Of a stretch of 31,470 nt of DNA, positions 1 to 6,862 are shown piece by piece. The position numbers and the translations under genes were made by a program. The stretch lies in contig NZ_CAJPOU010000018.1 of assembly GCF_905372335.1 (NCBI RefSeq), positions 1 through 31,470 on the forward strand. The letters run 5' to 3'. The DNA comes from Streptococcus sp. A12. Its GTDB lineage: Bacteria; Bacillota; Bacilli; Lactobacillales; Streptococcaceae. Each line of letters starts with the position of its first letter. Within the stretch, counting starts at the first letter, position 1. The notes below the pieces were generated by a model. It was given only the letters and a program-made list of their open reading frames with translations, did not search any database and was not told the DNA's origin.

Positions 1-311
1 CGACCCTGGCTGTCAATCGTCGTTATAAGGATCAAAATGGCGAGCGGGAGGCGGATTTTATCACCCTAGTGGTCTGGGGGAAATTAGCAGAGACCCTTGT
101 CTCCTATGCCAATAAAGGGAGCTTGATCTCTGTGGACGGTGAGCTTCGAACCAGACGCTATGAGAAGAATGGAACGACCCAATATGTGACAGAAGTACTC
201 TGTCAAGGCTTCCAGCTCTTAGAAAGTCGTGCTCAACGAGCGATGCGGGCTAATGGAGCAGGAGGAGATTTAGCGGATCTAATCCTGGAAGAGGAAGAGC
301 TTCCCTTTTAA
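1..311 (+). CDS. ssbB: Single-stranded DNA-binding protein SsbB, 3' part
   Basis: The gene enters from the left edge in frame 3 (first full codon at 3) and ends with TAA at 309-311, giving 102 visible residues. The visible part is the second half of an OB-fold SSB: a VNRRYKDQNGEREADF stretch, VWGKLAE, a GSLISVDGELRTRRYEKNG segment, and a short tail ending in the acidic tip DLILEEEELPF. Because the tail is very short, this is the small competence-type paralogue (about 131 residues in pneumococcus) rather than the housekeeping Ssb with its long Gly/Gln linker. In pneumococcus ssbB is a late competence gene located directly upstream of groESL, and the same order is seen here. The acidic C-terminal tip is the usual docking site for DNA-processing partners. 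The start codon and promoter lie outside the window. Confidence 0.93.
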   Translation, partial: TLAVNRRYKDQNGEREADFITLVVWGKLAETLVSYANKGSLISVDGELRTRRYEKNGTTQYVTEVLCQGFQLLESRAQRAMRANGAGGDLADLILEEEELPF

Positions 312-320
312 CTGAAGAGA

Positions 321-351
321 ACGGTGCAGCTGGTCAGCTGTGTCGTTTTTT
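321..351 (+). terminator. Intrinsic terminator after ssbB
   Basis: ACGGTGCAGCTG at 321-332 pairs with CAGCTGTGTCGT at 335-346 through Watson-Crick and G-U pairs and is followed by a T run at 346-351. It lies 10 bases after the ssbB stop and separates ssbB from groESL. Confidence 0.7.
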
Positions 352-398
352 CTACTGAATCAGCACTCTTTTCAAAAGAGAAACTTGAGTATTTTTTC

Positions 399-426
399 TT
401 GACTATTTTTGACCAAGTGATAAAAT
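399..426 (+). promoter_or_regulatory. groESL promoter
   Basis: A TTGACT -35 box at 399-404 and a TAAAAT -10 box at 421-426 are separated by 16 bp. A TGA directly before the -10 makes it an extended -10. The CIRCE operator begins 11 bp downstream, so bound HrcA would cover the transcription start and early transcript. Confidence 0.75.
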
Positions 427-437
427 AGAAACATGAG

Positions 438-464
438 TTAGCACTCGATATCAAAGAGTGCTAA
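438..464 (+). promoter_or_regulatory. CIRCE operator (HrcA binding site)
   Basis: TTAGCACTC (438-446), nine bases, then GAGTGCTAA (456-464): a perfect match to the consensus 9-9-9 CIRCE inverted repeat. HrcA represses heat-shock operons through this element, so groESL here should be HrcA-controlled. The groES ribosome-binding site GGAGG follows at 477-481. Confidence 0.97.
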
Positions 465-486
465 AATACAGGAATGGAGGAACGAT

Positions 487-771
487 ATGTTAAAACCATT
501 AGGAGACCGCGTGGTCTTGAAAGTAGAAGAAAAAGAACAAACAGTCGGTGGCTTTGTCATCGCAAAAGCAAGTCAATCTGAGACCAAAACAGCAGAAGTC
601 ATCGCTGTAGGTGAGGGAGTTCGGACCCTCAGTGGCGAGTTGGTAGCACCAAGTGTCAAAGTCGGTGATACGGTCTTGGTGGAAAATCATGCAGGCGTTG
701 AAGTGAAAGACGGCGATGAGAAGTACACGATTATTGGGACTGCAAGTATTCTTGCCATTGTTGAAGCCTAA
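487..771 (+). CDS. groES: Co-chaperonin GroES (Hsp10)
   Basis: 94 residues, the usual size for Hsp10. It starts MLKPLGDRVVLK, the N-terminal strand of the family, followed by the mobile-loop region (about residues 16-30) that contacts the GroEL apical domain, and ends in the conserved ILAIVEA strand. The heptameric lid closes the GroEL chamber during ATP-driven protein folding in the cytoplasm. A GGAGG ribosome-binding site stands 5 bases before the ATG. It lies 23 bases upstream of groEL in the same operon, behind the CIRCE-controlled promoter, and is expected to be heat-inducible through HrcA. Confidence 0.97.
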   Translation: MLKPLGDRVVLKVEEKEQTVGGFVIAKASQSETKTAEVIAVGEGVRTLSGELVAPSVKVGDTVLVENHAGVEVKDGDEKYTIIGTASILAIVEA

Positions 772-794
772 AGAATCAGAAAGGATAAAGATCT

Positions 795-2417
795 ATGTCA
801 AAAGAAATTAAATTTTCATCAGATGCTCGTGCAGCCATGGTCCGTGGGGTGGATATCCTAGCAGATACTGTGAAGGTGACCTTGGGACCTAAAGGGCGCA
901 ATGTGGTGCTTGAAAAATCATTTGGGTCACCATTGATCACCAATGATGGGGTGACCATCGCCAAAGAAATCGAATTGGAAGACCATTTCGAAAATATGGG
1001 TGCCAAATTGGTATCAGAAGTTGCATCTAAGACCAATGATATCGCTGGAGATGGAACAACCACTGCGACTGTCTTGACCCAAGCCATCGTCCGTGAAGGG
1101 ATCAAGAACGTTACAGCAGGTGCGAATCCAATCGGTATCCGTCGTGGGATTGAAGCGGCGGTTGCGACAGCTGTTGAAGCCTTGAAAAACAATGCCATTC
1201 CAGTTGCTAATAAAGAAGCCATCGCCCAGGTTGCGGCTGTCTCTTCTCGCTCTGAAAAAGTCGGCGAATACATCTCAGAAGCCATGGAAAAAGTGGGCAA
1301 CGACGGAGTGATCACGATTGAAGAATCTCGTGGAATGGAAACCGAGTTGGAAGTCGTGGAAGGAATGCAGTTTGACCGTGGTTACCTCTCCCAATACATG
1401 GTCACTGATAATGAAAAAATGGTGGCAGACCTTGAAAATCCTTATATCTTGATTACCGACAAGAAGGTGTCAAACATCCAGGAAATCTTGCCATTGCTTG
1501 AAAGTATCCTTCAAAGTAACCGTCCGCTCTTGATCATTGCGGATGATGTAGATGGAGAAGCCCTCCCAACGCTTGTCTTGAACAAGATTCGTGGAACCTT
1601 CAATGTCGTAGCTGTTAAGGCTCCTGGATTTGGAGACCGTCGCAAAGCTATGCTAGAAGACATCGCGATCTTGACAGGCGGAACTGTTATCACAGAAGAT
1701 CTCGGTCTTGAGTTGAAAGATGCGACCATCGAGGCGCTCGGTCAAGCAAGTAAAGTGACAGTGGACAAAGATAGCACAGTCATTGTAGAAGGTGCAGGAA
1801 ATCCTGAAGCTATCGCTAACCGTGTGGCCGTGATCAAATCACAAATCGAAACCACAACGTCAGAATTTGACCGTGAAAAACTCCAAGAACGCTTGGCAAA
1901 ATTGTCTGGTGGCGTTGCAGTCATCAAGGTTGGAGCGGCAACCGAAACAGAATTGAAAGAAATGAAACTCCGTATCGAAGACGCCCTCAATGCGACACGC
2001 GCAGCGGTTGAAGAAGGAATTGTTGCCGGTGGTGGTACGGCCCTTGCCAATGTTATTTCTGCAGTTGCAACCCTTGAATTGGAAGGGGATGAAGCGACAG
2101 GACGCAACATCGTGCTTCGCGCCTTGGAAGAGCCTGTACGCCAAATCGCCCACAATGCAGGATATGAAGGGTCAATCGTCATCGATCGCTTGAAACATGC
2201 AGAAGTCGGAACAGGCTTCAATGCTGCAACAGGTGAATGGGTCAACATGATTGAAGCAGGAATTATCGACCCAGTGAAGGTGAGCCGTTCAGCCCTTCAA
2301 AATGCGGCTTCTGTAGCGAGCCTTATCTTGACGACCGAAGCAGTGGTAGCCAACAAACCAGAACCAGCTCCAGCAGCACCAGCTATGGATCCAAGCATGA
2401 TGGGTGGGATGATGTAA
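795..2417 (+). CDS. groEL: Chaperonin GroEL (Hsp60)
   Basis: 540 residues, full length for a bacterial chaperonin. Visible signatures include the nucleotide-binding NDIAGDGTTTATVL segment (about 86-99), the VTLGPKGRN segment near residue 30, the ALNATRAAVEEGIVAGGGTAL block (about 400-420) that carries the ATPase aspartate region and the classic cpn60 pattern, and a methionine/glycine-rich tail ending PSMMGGMM. It forms the double heptameric ring that folds client proteins with GroES. AAAGGA at 779-784 serves as the ribosome-binding site. It is the second gene of the groESL operon, and a terminator follows at 2504-2533. Base composition and codon use look like those of a highly expressed core gene. 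Confidence 0.98.
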   Translation: MSKEIKFSSDARAAMVRGVDILADTVKVTLGPKGRNVVLEKSFGSPLITNDGVTIAKEIELEDHFENMGAKLVSEVASKTNDIAGDGTTTATVLTQAIVREGIKNVTAGANPIGIRRGIEAAVATAVEALKNNAIPVANKEAIAQVAAVSSRSEKVGEYISEAMEKVGNDGVITIEESRGMETELEVVEGMQFDRGYLSQYMVTDNEKMVADLENPYILITDKKVSNIQEILPLLESILQSNRPLLIIADDVDGEALPTLVLNKIRGTFNVVAVKAPGFGDRRKAMLEDIAILTGGTVITEDLGLELKDATIEALGQASKVTVDKDSTVIVEGAGNPEAIANRVAVIKSQIETTTSEFDREKLQERLAKLSGGVAVIKVGAATETELKEMKLRIEDALNATRAAVEEGIVAGGGTALANVISAVATLELEGDEATGRNIVLRALEEPVRQIAHNAGYEGSIVIDRLKHAEVGTGFNAATGEWVNMIEAGIIDPVKVSRSALQNAASVASLILTTEAVVANKPEPAPAAPAMDPSMMGGMM

Positions 2418-2423
2418 CACACT

Positions 2424-2458
2424 TAGTCTAATGGGTGCTGAAGCACCTCATTAGACTA
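2424..2458 (+). other. Strong hairpin just after groEL
   Basis: TAGTCTAATG-GGTGC (2424-2438) pairs with GCACC-T-CATTAGACTA (2443-2458): 15 base pairs with one bulged T and a TGAA loop. No T run follows, so it is more likely an mRNA 3' stabiliser or repeat-element stem than a terminator. The true terminator lies 46 bases further on. Confidence 0.6.
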
Positions 2459-2500
2459 CGGCAAGCACTATGGTGTCTTGCCAAAGTGTCTTACTAAGAA
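2457..2500 (+). repeat. Intergenic direct repeat, copy 1
   Basis: A unit of about 43 bases holding a small stem (GGCAAG 2460-2465 with CTTGCC 2477-2482) followed by TCTTACTAAG. A near copy lies at 2894-2936, where the second-strand changes keep the stem intact. The unit resembles a dispersed intergenic element, but I cannot name it. Confidence 0.5.
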
Positions 2501-2503
2501 AAC

Positions 2504-2533
2504 AAAGAAGGCTTTATCGGCCTTCTTTATTTT
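2504..2533 (+). terminator. groESL terminator
   Basis: AAAGAAGGC (2504-2512) pairs perfectly with GCCTTCTTT (2520-2528) around a seven-base loop, followed by ATTTT. The 3' arm and its tail are the left copy of the 32-bp repeat that reappears at 7506-7537. Confidence 0.85.
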
Positions 2534-2545
2534 CTGTCGTAATCT
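2514..2545 (+). repeat. Left copy of 32-bp island-flanking direct repeat
   Basis: This 32-base stretch, beginning TTATCG and ending CGTAATCT, matches 7506-7537 at 29 of 32 positions (differences at positions 7, 16 and 23). The two copies bracket the TipC/lipase-like toxin island. The left copy contains the 3' arm of the groEL terminator. Confidence 0.75.
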
Positions 2546-2890
2546 GTGTGCTTGATTGAGGCTTCGCCTCTAATCATTTGACGCCAACCACTATCGGGTG
2601 GCTTGGCTAAACGTCTTACTATCTTAAAGGGGTTAGCAAGTCTCCAATCCTCAATCAATCATTGGATGGACTTTCTGACGCAGTAGCTGATTGCTCAAAG
2701 CACTGCTTTGAGGTAGCGGATAGGACTTGAGAAGCAAGTTACCTAAATCTTCCCTTCGCTTTTCCAAGATCGGAAGAGTCCTAATCAGCCTTGCGGGGGC
2801 GAGACAACGAACGAATGATTAAAATATTCGTTCTGTCTCGCTCCCTTTTCACGTCGTAACCCCGTGGTCAATTTATTAGGTGGCTTTGTA
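2546..2890. other. Non-coding, hairpin-rich stretch
   Basis: No convincing gene is present. Several short inverted repeats stand close together: GATTGAGGC/GCCTCTAATC (2554-2575), a CTCAAAGCA/TGCTTTGAG stem near 2696-2712, and a large terminator-like stem at 2795-2849. A 14-base stretch, TTGCGGGGGCGAGA (2791-2804), recurs identically at 7543-7556. The stretch looks like a mosaic of intergenic repeat fragments. Confidence 0.5.
2795..2849 (+). terminator. Terminator-like stem with T run
   Basis: GCGAGACA (2799-2806) pairs with TGTCTCGC (2834-2841), and inside it GAACGAAT (2809-2816) pairs with ATTCGTTC (2826-2833), with a 2-base bulge between them. The stem is closed by G/C pairs and followed by TTTT at 2846-2849. 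No gene immediately upstream needs it. Confidence 0.5.
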
Positions 2891-2893
2891 GTT

Positions 2894-2936
2894 TACGGCA
2901 AGCACTATTGTGCCTTGCCGAATCATCTTATTAAGG
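2894..2936 (+). repeat. Intergenic direct repeat, copy 2
   Basis: Near copy of 2457-2499 with the same GGCAAG...CTTGCC stem (2897-2902 with 2914-2919) and a TCTTATTAAGG tail. Confidence 0.5.
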
Positions 2937-2964
2937 CAATAGTGAAAGCGTAATTGAATGGCAT

Positions 2965-3009
2965 CCCAAAAGTGAGATAGAGAAAATCTGACTTTTGGGG
3001 TGTTTTTTT
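2965..3009 (+). terminator. Long palindromic terminator / repeat upstream of the tipC genes
   Basis: CCCAAAAGT at 2965-2973 pairs with ACTTTTGGG at about 2991-2999, extended inward by AGAT/ATCT-type pairs, and a run of seven to eight Ts follows at 3002-3009. The same palindrome type occurs in inverted orientation at 15092-15132, so it is a dispersed terminator repeat. Confidence 0.7.
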
Positions 3010-3037
3010 AATGGTTAGGAATTCCACCCCATCTTTA

Positions 3038-3046
3038 TGGTAAAAT
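3038..3046 (+). promoter_or_regulatory. Promoter (extended -10) for the first tipC-like gene
   Basis: TGG directly followed by TAAAAT at 3041-3046 forms an extended -10. The start codon lies about 25 bases downstream, behind a GAGGA ribosome-binding site. No convincing -35 box is seen. Confidence 0.5.
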
Positions 3047-3071
3047 AAAGATAAAAAGATGAGGAATGGCA

Positions 3072-3680
3072 ATGTCAAAACGAACAAAAAAAGTTTTTCT
3101 ATCCTTGCTTTGTTTTATTCTACTCGTCCTTGGAGGCAAGTTTTATATGGATAGAATGAAAGTGGACAATCTTTATCGGCATGGTTTTCAACTTTATGAG
3201 GAACAAATTGCGACCTACTTAAAAGAGCATTATAGCGGTATTAGTAAAATTGAATTTTCTCCTATTTTTATTAGTGGAGGAAACGGAGAAAGTTTTCTGA
3301 AAGGTCGCATAATTCCAGTAGTTTATGATAATCATGGTAATAAAGTGTATCTGCGAGCTGCTAAGGATATTGACAGTCTTGTCCCGAATTATATACTGAC
3401 TGCTGGGATTAATCTAGATTTTAATGTAAATAATGGTTCAGAAATGATCAATCTATTGAACAAATCTCGTGAGCTAATTAATGTAGAAGACTATCAACAC
3501 TTACCTGAGGAACTAAAATGGTATAAAGATAAAGCAACAGATGAAATAATGTCCTTTTTTTCAAGAAAAGGGTTATTAAAAGAAGTGGATCAAAATAGCC
3601 AAGGTAGCCCTGAAGCTGAGATTTTCTATAATTTGGAAATTAGACGAGTCCAGGGGGGGGAGGCGTATGAATGGAAGTAA
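3072..3680 (+). CDS. TipC-family immunity protein, copy 1
   Basis: 202 residues from the ATG at 3072. An in-frame ATG at 3066 would add two residues, but the paralogues start at MSKRTK and GAGGA at 3061-3065 is better spaced for 3072. Residues about 8-26 form one hydrophobic segment; the remainder is a hydrophilic domain expected outside the membrane. The stretch around residues 30-65 (DNLYRHGFQLYEEQIATYL, then SGISKIEFSPIF) matches my recollection of the TipC family, which neutralises the T7SS toxin TelC of S. intermedius. Copies 1-3 share the N-terminal third and a QGSPxxEIxYNLEI tail but diverge in the middle. They stand directly before the lipase-like toxin gene, the expected place for immunity genes. 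A G8 tract (3653-3660) lies a few codons before the stop. Confidence 0.75.
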   Translation: MSKRTKKVFLSLLCFILLVLGGKFYMDRMKVDNLYRHGFQLYEEQIATYLKEHYSGISKIEFSPIFISGGNGESFLKGRIIPVVYDNHGNKVYLRAAKDIDSLVPNYILTAGINLDFNVNNGSEMINLLNKSRELINVEDYQHLPEELKWYKDKATDEIMSFFSRKGLLKEVDQNSQGSPEAEIFYNLEIRRVQGGEAYEWK

Positions 3681-3723
3681 CCGATTAATTTAGTAAGTTG
3701 AGATAGAATGAGGAGAGTTTTAA

Positions 3724-4332
3724 ATGTCAAAACGAACAAAAAAAGTTTTTTTATCCTTGCTTTGTTTTTTTCTACTCGTCCTTGGATGCAAGTTTTATAT
3801 GGATAGAATGAAAGTAGACAATCTCTATCGTCACGGCTTTCAACTTTATGAGGAACAAATCGCGACCTATCTAAAAGAGAATTACAGTGGAATCAGTAAG
3901 ATTGAATTTTCTCCGATTTTTAAAAGTGGAGGAAGCGGGGAAGGTTTTGTCTATGCTCGTATAGTCCCAGTTGTTTATGATACATATGGTAATAAGGTAT
4001 ATTTGCGTAATGATGGCGTTTTAAAGATGGGTGTGGCAGATTATGAAATGACAGCCGGAATTGATTTAGATTTTAATATCAATGACGGTTCGGAAATAAT
4101 ATATTTGCGTAATGATCAGAAAGAGTCTATTAGTGTAGAAAGCTATCAGAACTTACCAGATGAGTTAAAATTGAATAAGGATGAAATTACGAATGAGGTG
4201 ATGGAAGCTTTTTCTCGTGAGGGACATTTAAAAGGTGTAGAAAAGAATGACCAAGGCAGTCCTCAAGCTGAGATTGTTTATAATTTGGAAATTAGACGAG
4301 TCCAGGGAAGAGAGTTCTATGAATGGAAGTAA
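3724..4332 (+). CDS. TipC-family immunity protein, copy 2
   Basis: 202 residues, with AGGAGAG at 3711-3717 as ribosome-binding site. The first 60 residues are almost identical to copy 1, and the C-terminus again reads QGSPxAEIVYNLEIRRVQG. The middle (about 85-165) differs, which is where specificity would be expected to diverge. One change stands out: the hydrophobic N-terminus ends LVLGC instead of LVLGG, placing Cys22 in a lipobox-like position, so this copy might be lipid-anchored after signal peptidase II cleavage instead of keeping a transmembrane anchor. It lies 43 bases after copy 1, probably in the same transcript. Family assignment is from pattern recognition; its role as immunity to the adjacent toxin is inferred. 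Confidence 0.72.
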   Translation: MSKRTKKVFLSLLCFFLLVLGCKFYMDRMKVDNLYRHGFQLYEEQIATYLKENYSGISKIEFSPIFKSGGSGEGFVYARIVPVVYDTYGNKVYLRNDGVLKMGVADYEMTAGIDLDFNINDGSEIIYLRNDQKESISVESYQNLPDELKLNKDEITNEVMEAFSREGHLKGVEKNDQGSPQAEIVYNLEIRRVQGREFYEWK

Positions 4333-4372
4333 CAGTTTAAGGCATTTAGTGAAATACATACGAGTAATTTTC

Positions 4373-4392
4373 AATCTATATATATATAGATT
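4373..4392 (+). repeat. 20-bp AT palindrome between tipC copies 2 and 3
   Basis: AATCTATATA at 4373-4382 is followed by its reverse complement TATATAGATT at 4383-4392. T-rich sequence follows, so it may act as a weak terminator for copy 2. Confidence 0.4.
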
Positions 4393-4415
4393 GTGTTCTT
4401 TATTTTTCTTTTTTG

Positions 4416-4424
4416 TGGTAAAAT
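4416..4424 (+). promoter_or_regulatory. Promoter (extended -10) for tipC copy 3 and the toxin
   Basis: TGG plus TAAAAT at 4419-4424 repeats the extended -10 arrangement seen before copy 1. It would let copy 3 and the coupled toxin gene be transcribed separately from copies 1 and 2. Confidence 0.45.
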
Positions 4425-4450
4425 TAACATAGAAAGAAAAGGAGGTTTGT

Positions 4451-5053
4451 ATGTCTAAACGAACAAAATCTATTCTTTTATCTTTGCTTTGTTTTTTTGT
4501 ACTTGTGATAGGAGGAAAGTTTTATATGGATGGAATGAAAGTGGACAATCTCTATCGGCATGGATACCAGCTTTTTGAAGAACAAATCGCGACCTACCTA
4601 AAGGAACATTACAGCGGTATCAGTAAAATCGAATTTTCTCCAATTTTTATTAGTGGAGGAGACGGAGAAAGCTTTGTTCATTCTCGGGTTATACCTGTGA
4701 TTTATGATAATTATGGCAATAAAGCCTATCTCCAAAATGGCAGACCTCTAGATATTGGAGTACCACGTTATGGAACTTTTGCTGGACTTCAATTAGATTT
4801 TGCGTACGGTGGTTCCGAGTTTATTCACTTATTAAATGATGAGAAAGAATATATACAAGTTGATCAGTATCAGCATCTGCCTCCAGAATTAAAGTTAAAG
4901 AAGGATGACATCATGGATGAAGTTCTATCAATCTATGGAAAGGAAGGACTTCTAAAGGGTGTAGAAAAGAATGACCAGGGGAGTCCACAAGTTGAGATTG
5001 TTTATAATTTGGAAATTCAACGAATTGATGAAAGAGACTTGGATAAATGGTAA
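4451..5053 (+). CDS. TipC-family immunity protein, copy 3 (next to toxin)
   Basis: 200 residues with a GGAGG ribosome-binding site at 4441-4445, five bases before the ATG. It has the same N-terminal anchor and SGISKIEFSPIFISGG block as the other copies, but it is the most divergent and ends DERDLDKW instead of the RRVQG tail. It has its own promoter-like sequence and its stop codon overlaps the toxin start by seven bases, so translation of the two is likely coupled. That makes it the best candidate for the cognate immunity protein of the current toxin, with copies 1 and 2 possibly being spare or orphan immunities. The single N-terminal hydrophobic segment and hydrophilic remainder predict a surface-exposed protector. 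This role is inferred. Confidence 0.75.
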   Translation: MSKRTKSILLSLLCFFVLVIGGKFYMDGMKVDNLYRHGYQLFEEQIATYLKEHYSGISKIEFSPIFISGGDGESFVHSRVIPVIYDNYGNKAYLQNGRPLDIGVPRYGTFAGLQLDFAYGGSEFIHLLNDEKEYIQVDQYQHLPPELKLKKDDIMDEVLSIYGKEGLLKGVEKNDQGSPQVEIVYNLEIQRIDERDLDKW

Positions 5054-6552
5054 TAACACATCAAGATATTCGAAATTTACAAATTGATACAAAATACTAT
5101 GCTACACATTCGTCAGAAGAAATCATCAGAGACGATGAGACAGGAAAAAAGTTTCAAATCATTGACAGAATAGAGGGGGTCACTCAGGCTATTGCAGTAG
5201 CTCCCTTAGATGCCAATGGGGAACCCATCGTTTCTCAGACAATTGTGACAGTTGCTGGGACCCAGCCAGTTTTTGCCAATCCTTTCAGTGCAGACCATTG
5301 GGCCTCAACTGCTAATGCGTTTGGGGGGACCTACGGGGATGGCATGAGTGCCCAGCATGAGGACATTGAAGCTTTTTATCAGAGAGTAGAAAAAATAACG
5401 GAAGTTGATGGGAAAAAGCTAGATCAGCCAGTCAGAATATTTGCTATGAGTGGTTTTAGCCAGTCGGCGACGCCAGTAGTCAAGGTAGCTGCTGACCATA
5501 ATGTTTTTATGGTTGTCAACTTTACAGACTGGGGAGCACAGGCTGCTCTTGATAAGGGGAATTTCAGTAGTAGTGATCTATCTTATATCAATCGCCATGT
5601 AACTACCTATGACGCCAATACAAAAGATACGACGATAATGGACAGTAGTGGAGGCAGAATCCCTTACGCCAATATTGTTTCTTGGGAAGGTACTCAGGGA
5701 TTGCACTCGCCTGCAAAAGACCATAATCCTGCAGCTTTCTATATTGTTGGAAATAAACTTGATGTAGAAAAATATGCTAAAAAGGGTGAATTCGTAACAG
5801 GAATGACTCCAGAACAAGTGCATAAGGCTGCAAAAATCAAAGCACAACAGTCAATTTTTTTCTTTCAAAATGAAGATTACTACGTTCGCGAATATTATGA
5901 AAAGTTTCCACCCAGAATTGGAAACATGTTGGATCTGGATTGGTATGCAAAAAAAGGCGAATTTTTTGCAGGGATGACAGAAAAACAGGTACGTGAAGCT
6001 GCAAAAATCAAAGCACAACAGTCATTTTTGGGGGATAAGAATGAAGATTTCTATGTAAAAGAATATAAAAAGGTCTATGGAGAATTTGTACCTGAAGCTA
6101 GGTACAAACGTTTATTGACTATAAATCGTTCCTTGGATAAAATTTCTGCGGCTCAGAGTAGATATCCAAGTCTCAGTGGCAGTCAATTGGTCTCTCTTCG
6201 AAAAGAGATAGTTGTTACAGTTGCTGATCTAGCTGAAAATCAAGGTGCTGAATATGAAGAGCAAATCAGTCAAAAGCTTAGTGAATCTAAACAAAATATT
6301 GAAGACAAGATTACTAATCTTAAATCAAGCGTTTATAATACTCAAGCATACTTATCAGATAGTGAAGTAGCTATACTCTTATCTAACGTTACTTTGGAAC
6401 ATTTCTGGAATAGTGAGATTGAAAGTGCAACTCTAACTGAAGCAGCTTCTTACAAAGGGAATCTGTCAGTATTTGCCTCAGGTATTCGAAAAGCAGCTCA
6501 GAATATTGAAGAGGTGGATCGCCAAGGAAGCATACAATTTAGTGAGAATTAG
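5047..6552 (+). CDS. Lipase-like T7SS toxin with C-terminal helical targeting domain (TslA-like)
   Basis: 501 residues. Residues about 30-235 read as an alpha/beta-hydrolase: strand IVTVAGTQP (66-74), then a nucleophile elbow at MSGFSQSA with Ser138 in a GxSxS variant of GxSxG. Candidate partners Asp189 and His220 have spacing plausible for a Ser-Asp-His triad. Residues 238-344 hold two tandem copies (about 30/50 identical) of a YAKKGEF...GMT..QV...AAKIKAQQS unit. From about 350 to the end the protein is helical and rich in coiled-coil-like heptads, resembling an LXG-type targeting domain placed at the C-terminus. This order (enzyme first, LXG-like last) was described for S. aureus TslA, a T7SS-secreted phospholipase. 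There is no signal peptide. The start overlaps the tipC copy 3 stop, and two small helical genes follow. Toxin function is inferred; an ordinary intracellular esterase is less likely in this context. Confidence 0.7.
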   Translation: MVITHQDIRNLQIDTKYYATHSSEEIIRDDETGKKFQIIDRIEGVTQAIAVAPLDANGEPIVSQTIVTVAGTQPVFANPFSADHWASTANAFGGTYGDGMSAQHEDIEAFYQRVEKITEVDGKKLDQPVRIFAMSGFSQSATPVVKVAADHNVFMVVNFTDWGAQAALDKGNFSSSDLSYINRHVTTYDANTKDTTIMDSSGGRIPYANIVSWEGTQGLHSPAKDHNPAAFYIVGNKLDVEKYAKKGEFVTGMTPEQVHKAAKIKAQQSIFFFQNEDYYVREYYEKFPPRIGNMLDLDWYAKKGEFFAGMTEKQVREAAKIKAQQSFLGDKNEDFYVKEYKKVYGEFVPEARYKRLLTINRSLDKISAAQSRYPSLSGSQLVSLRKEIVVTVADLAENQGAEYEEQISQKLSESKQNIEDKITNLKSSVYNTQAYLSDSEVAILLSNVTLEHFWNSEIESATLTEAASYKGNLSVFASGIRKAAQNIEEVDRQGSIQFSEN

Positions 6553-6560
6553 GTGAAAAT

Positions 6561-6854
6561 ATGTTAATTTTAAACGAAATTGAATCAGAGGCATATAGTG
6601 AATATCTGGAAAAAATGAGATCTAATGAAATTTTGGTGATTAATGGGCTAATCTCCTCAATGATAGAGGAAGTGAAAACAGAATCCGTTACTTTAACAAA
6701 TTGGTTAGCTGAAGAGAAACTACAAATGTCAGAGTTTGCAAGCTCTAAGCTCAAAGAAAGTTTGACGGGCGGATTTTCAGGGAAAGCCGCCACAGCTGCA
6801 GTCGATTATTTAACAGATATTCCTCAGCCAAACCTTCAAAGTCCTATTATCTGA
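6561..6854 (+). CDS. Small helical protein, probable toxin partner 1
   Basis: 97 residues, starting nine bases after the toxin stop, with AGGTGA as ribosome-binding site. It is predicted mostly helical (EAYSEYLEKMRS, SMIEEVKTESVTLTNWLAEEKLQ), with a glycine-containing turn (GGFSGKAA) and no signal peptide or membrane segment. In T7SSb loci, LXG toxins are accompanied by pairs of small helical WXG100-like proteins (Lap/Tla proteins) that bind the toxin's targeting domain and carry the export signal. Position and size fit that role, though here the pair lies downstream of the toxin, as expected for a reversed toxin. No clear WxG motif is seen. I do not recognise a named family with confidence. 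Confidence 0.6.
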   Translation: MLILNEIESEAYSEYLEKMRSNEILVINGLISSMIEEVKTESVTLTNWLAEEKLQMSEFASSKLKESLTGGFSGKAATAAVDYLTDIPQPNLQSPII

Positions 6855-6862
6855 GGTTAAGT

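Noticed and set aside
776..1315. 179-codon open frame on the minus strand inside groEL
   Set aside because: Antisense shadow of a highly conserved gene with biased codon use; Ser/Thr/Pro-rich and no ribosome-binding site.
1742..2248. 168-codon minus-strand frame inside groEL
   Set aside because: Same reason: opposite-strand shadow of groEL with no protein-like features.
4247..4432. 61-codon plus-strand frame spanning the end of tipC copy 2
   Set aside because: Overlaps the conserved C-terminus of tipC in another frame and ends in low-complexity Phe/Leu sequence from AT-rich DNA.
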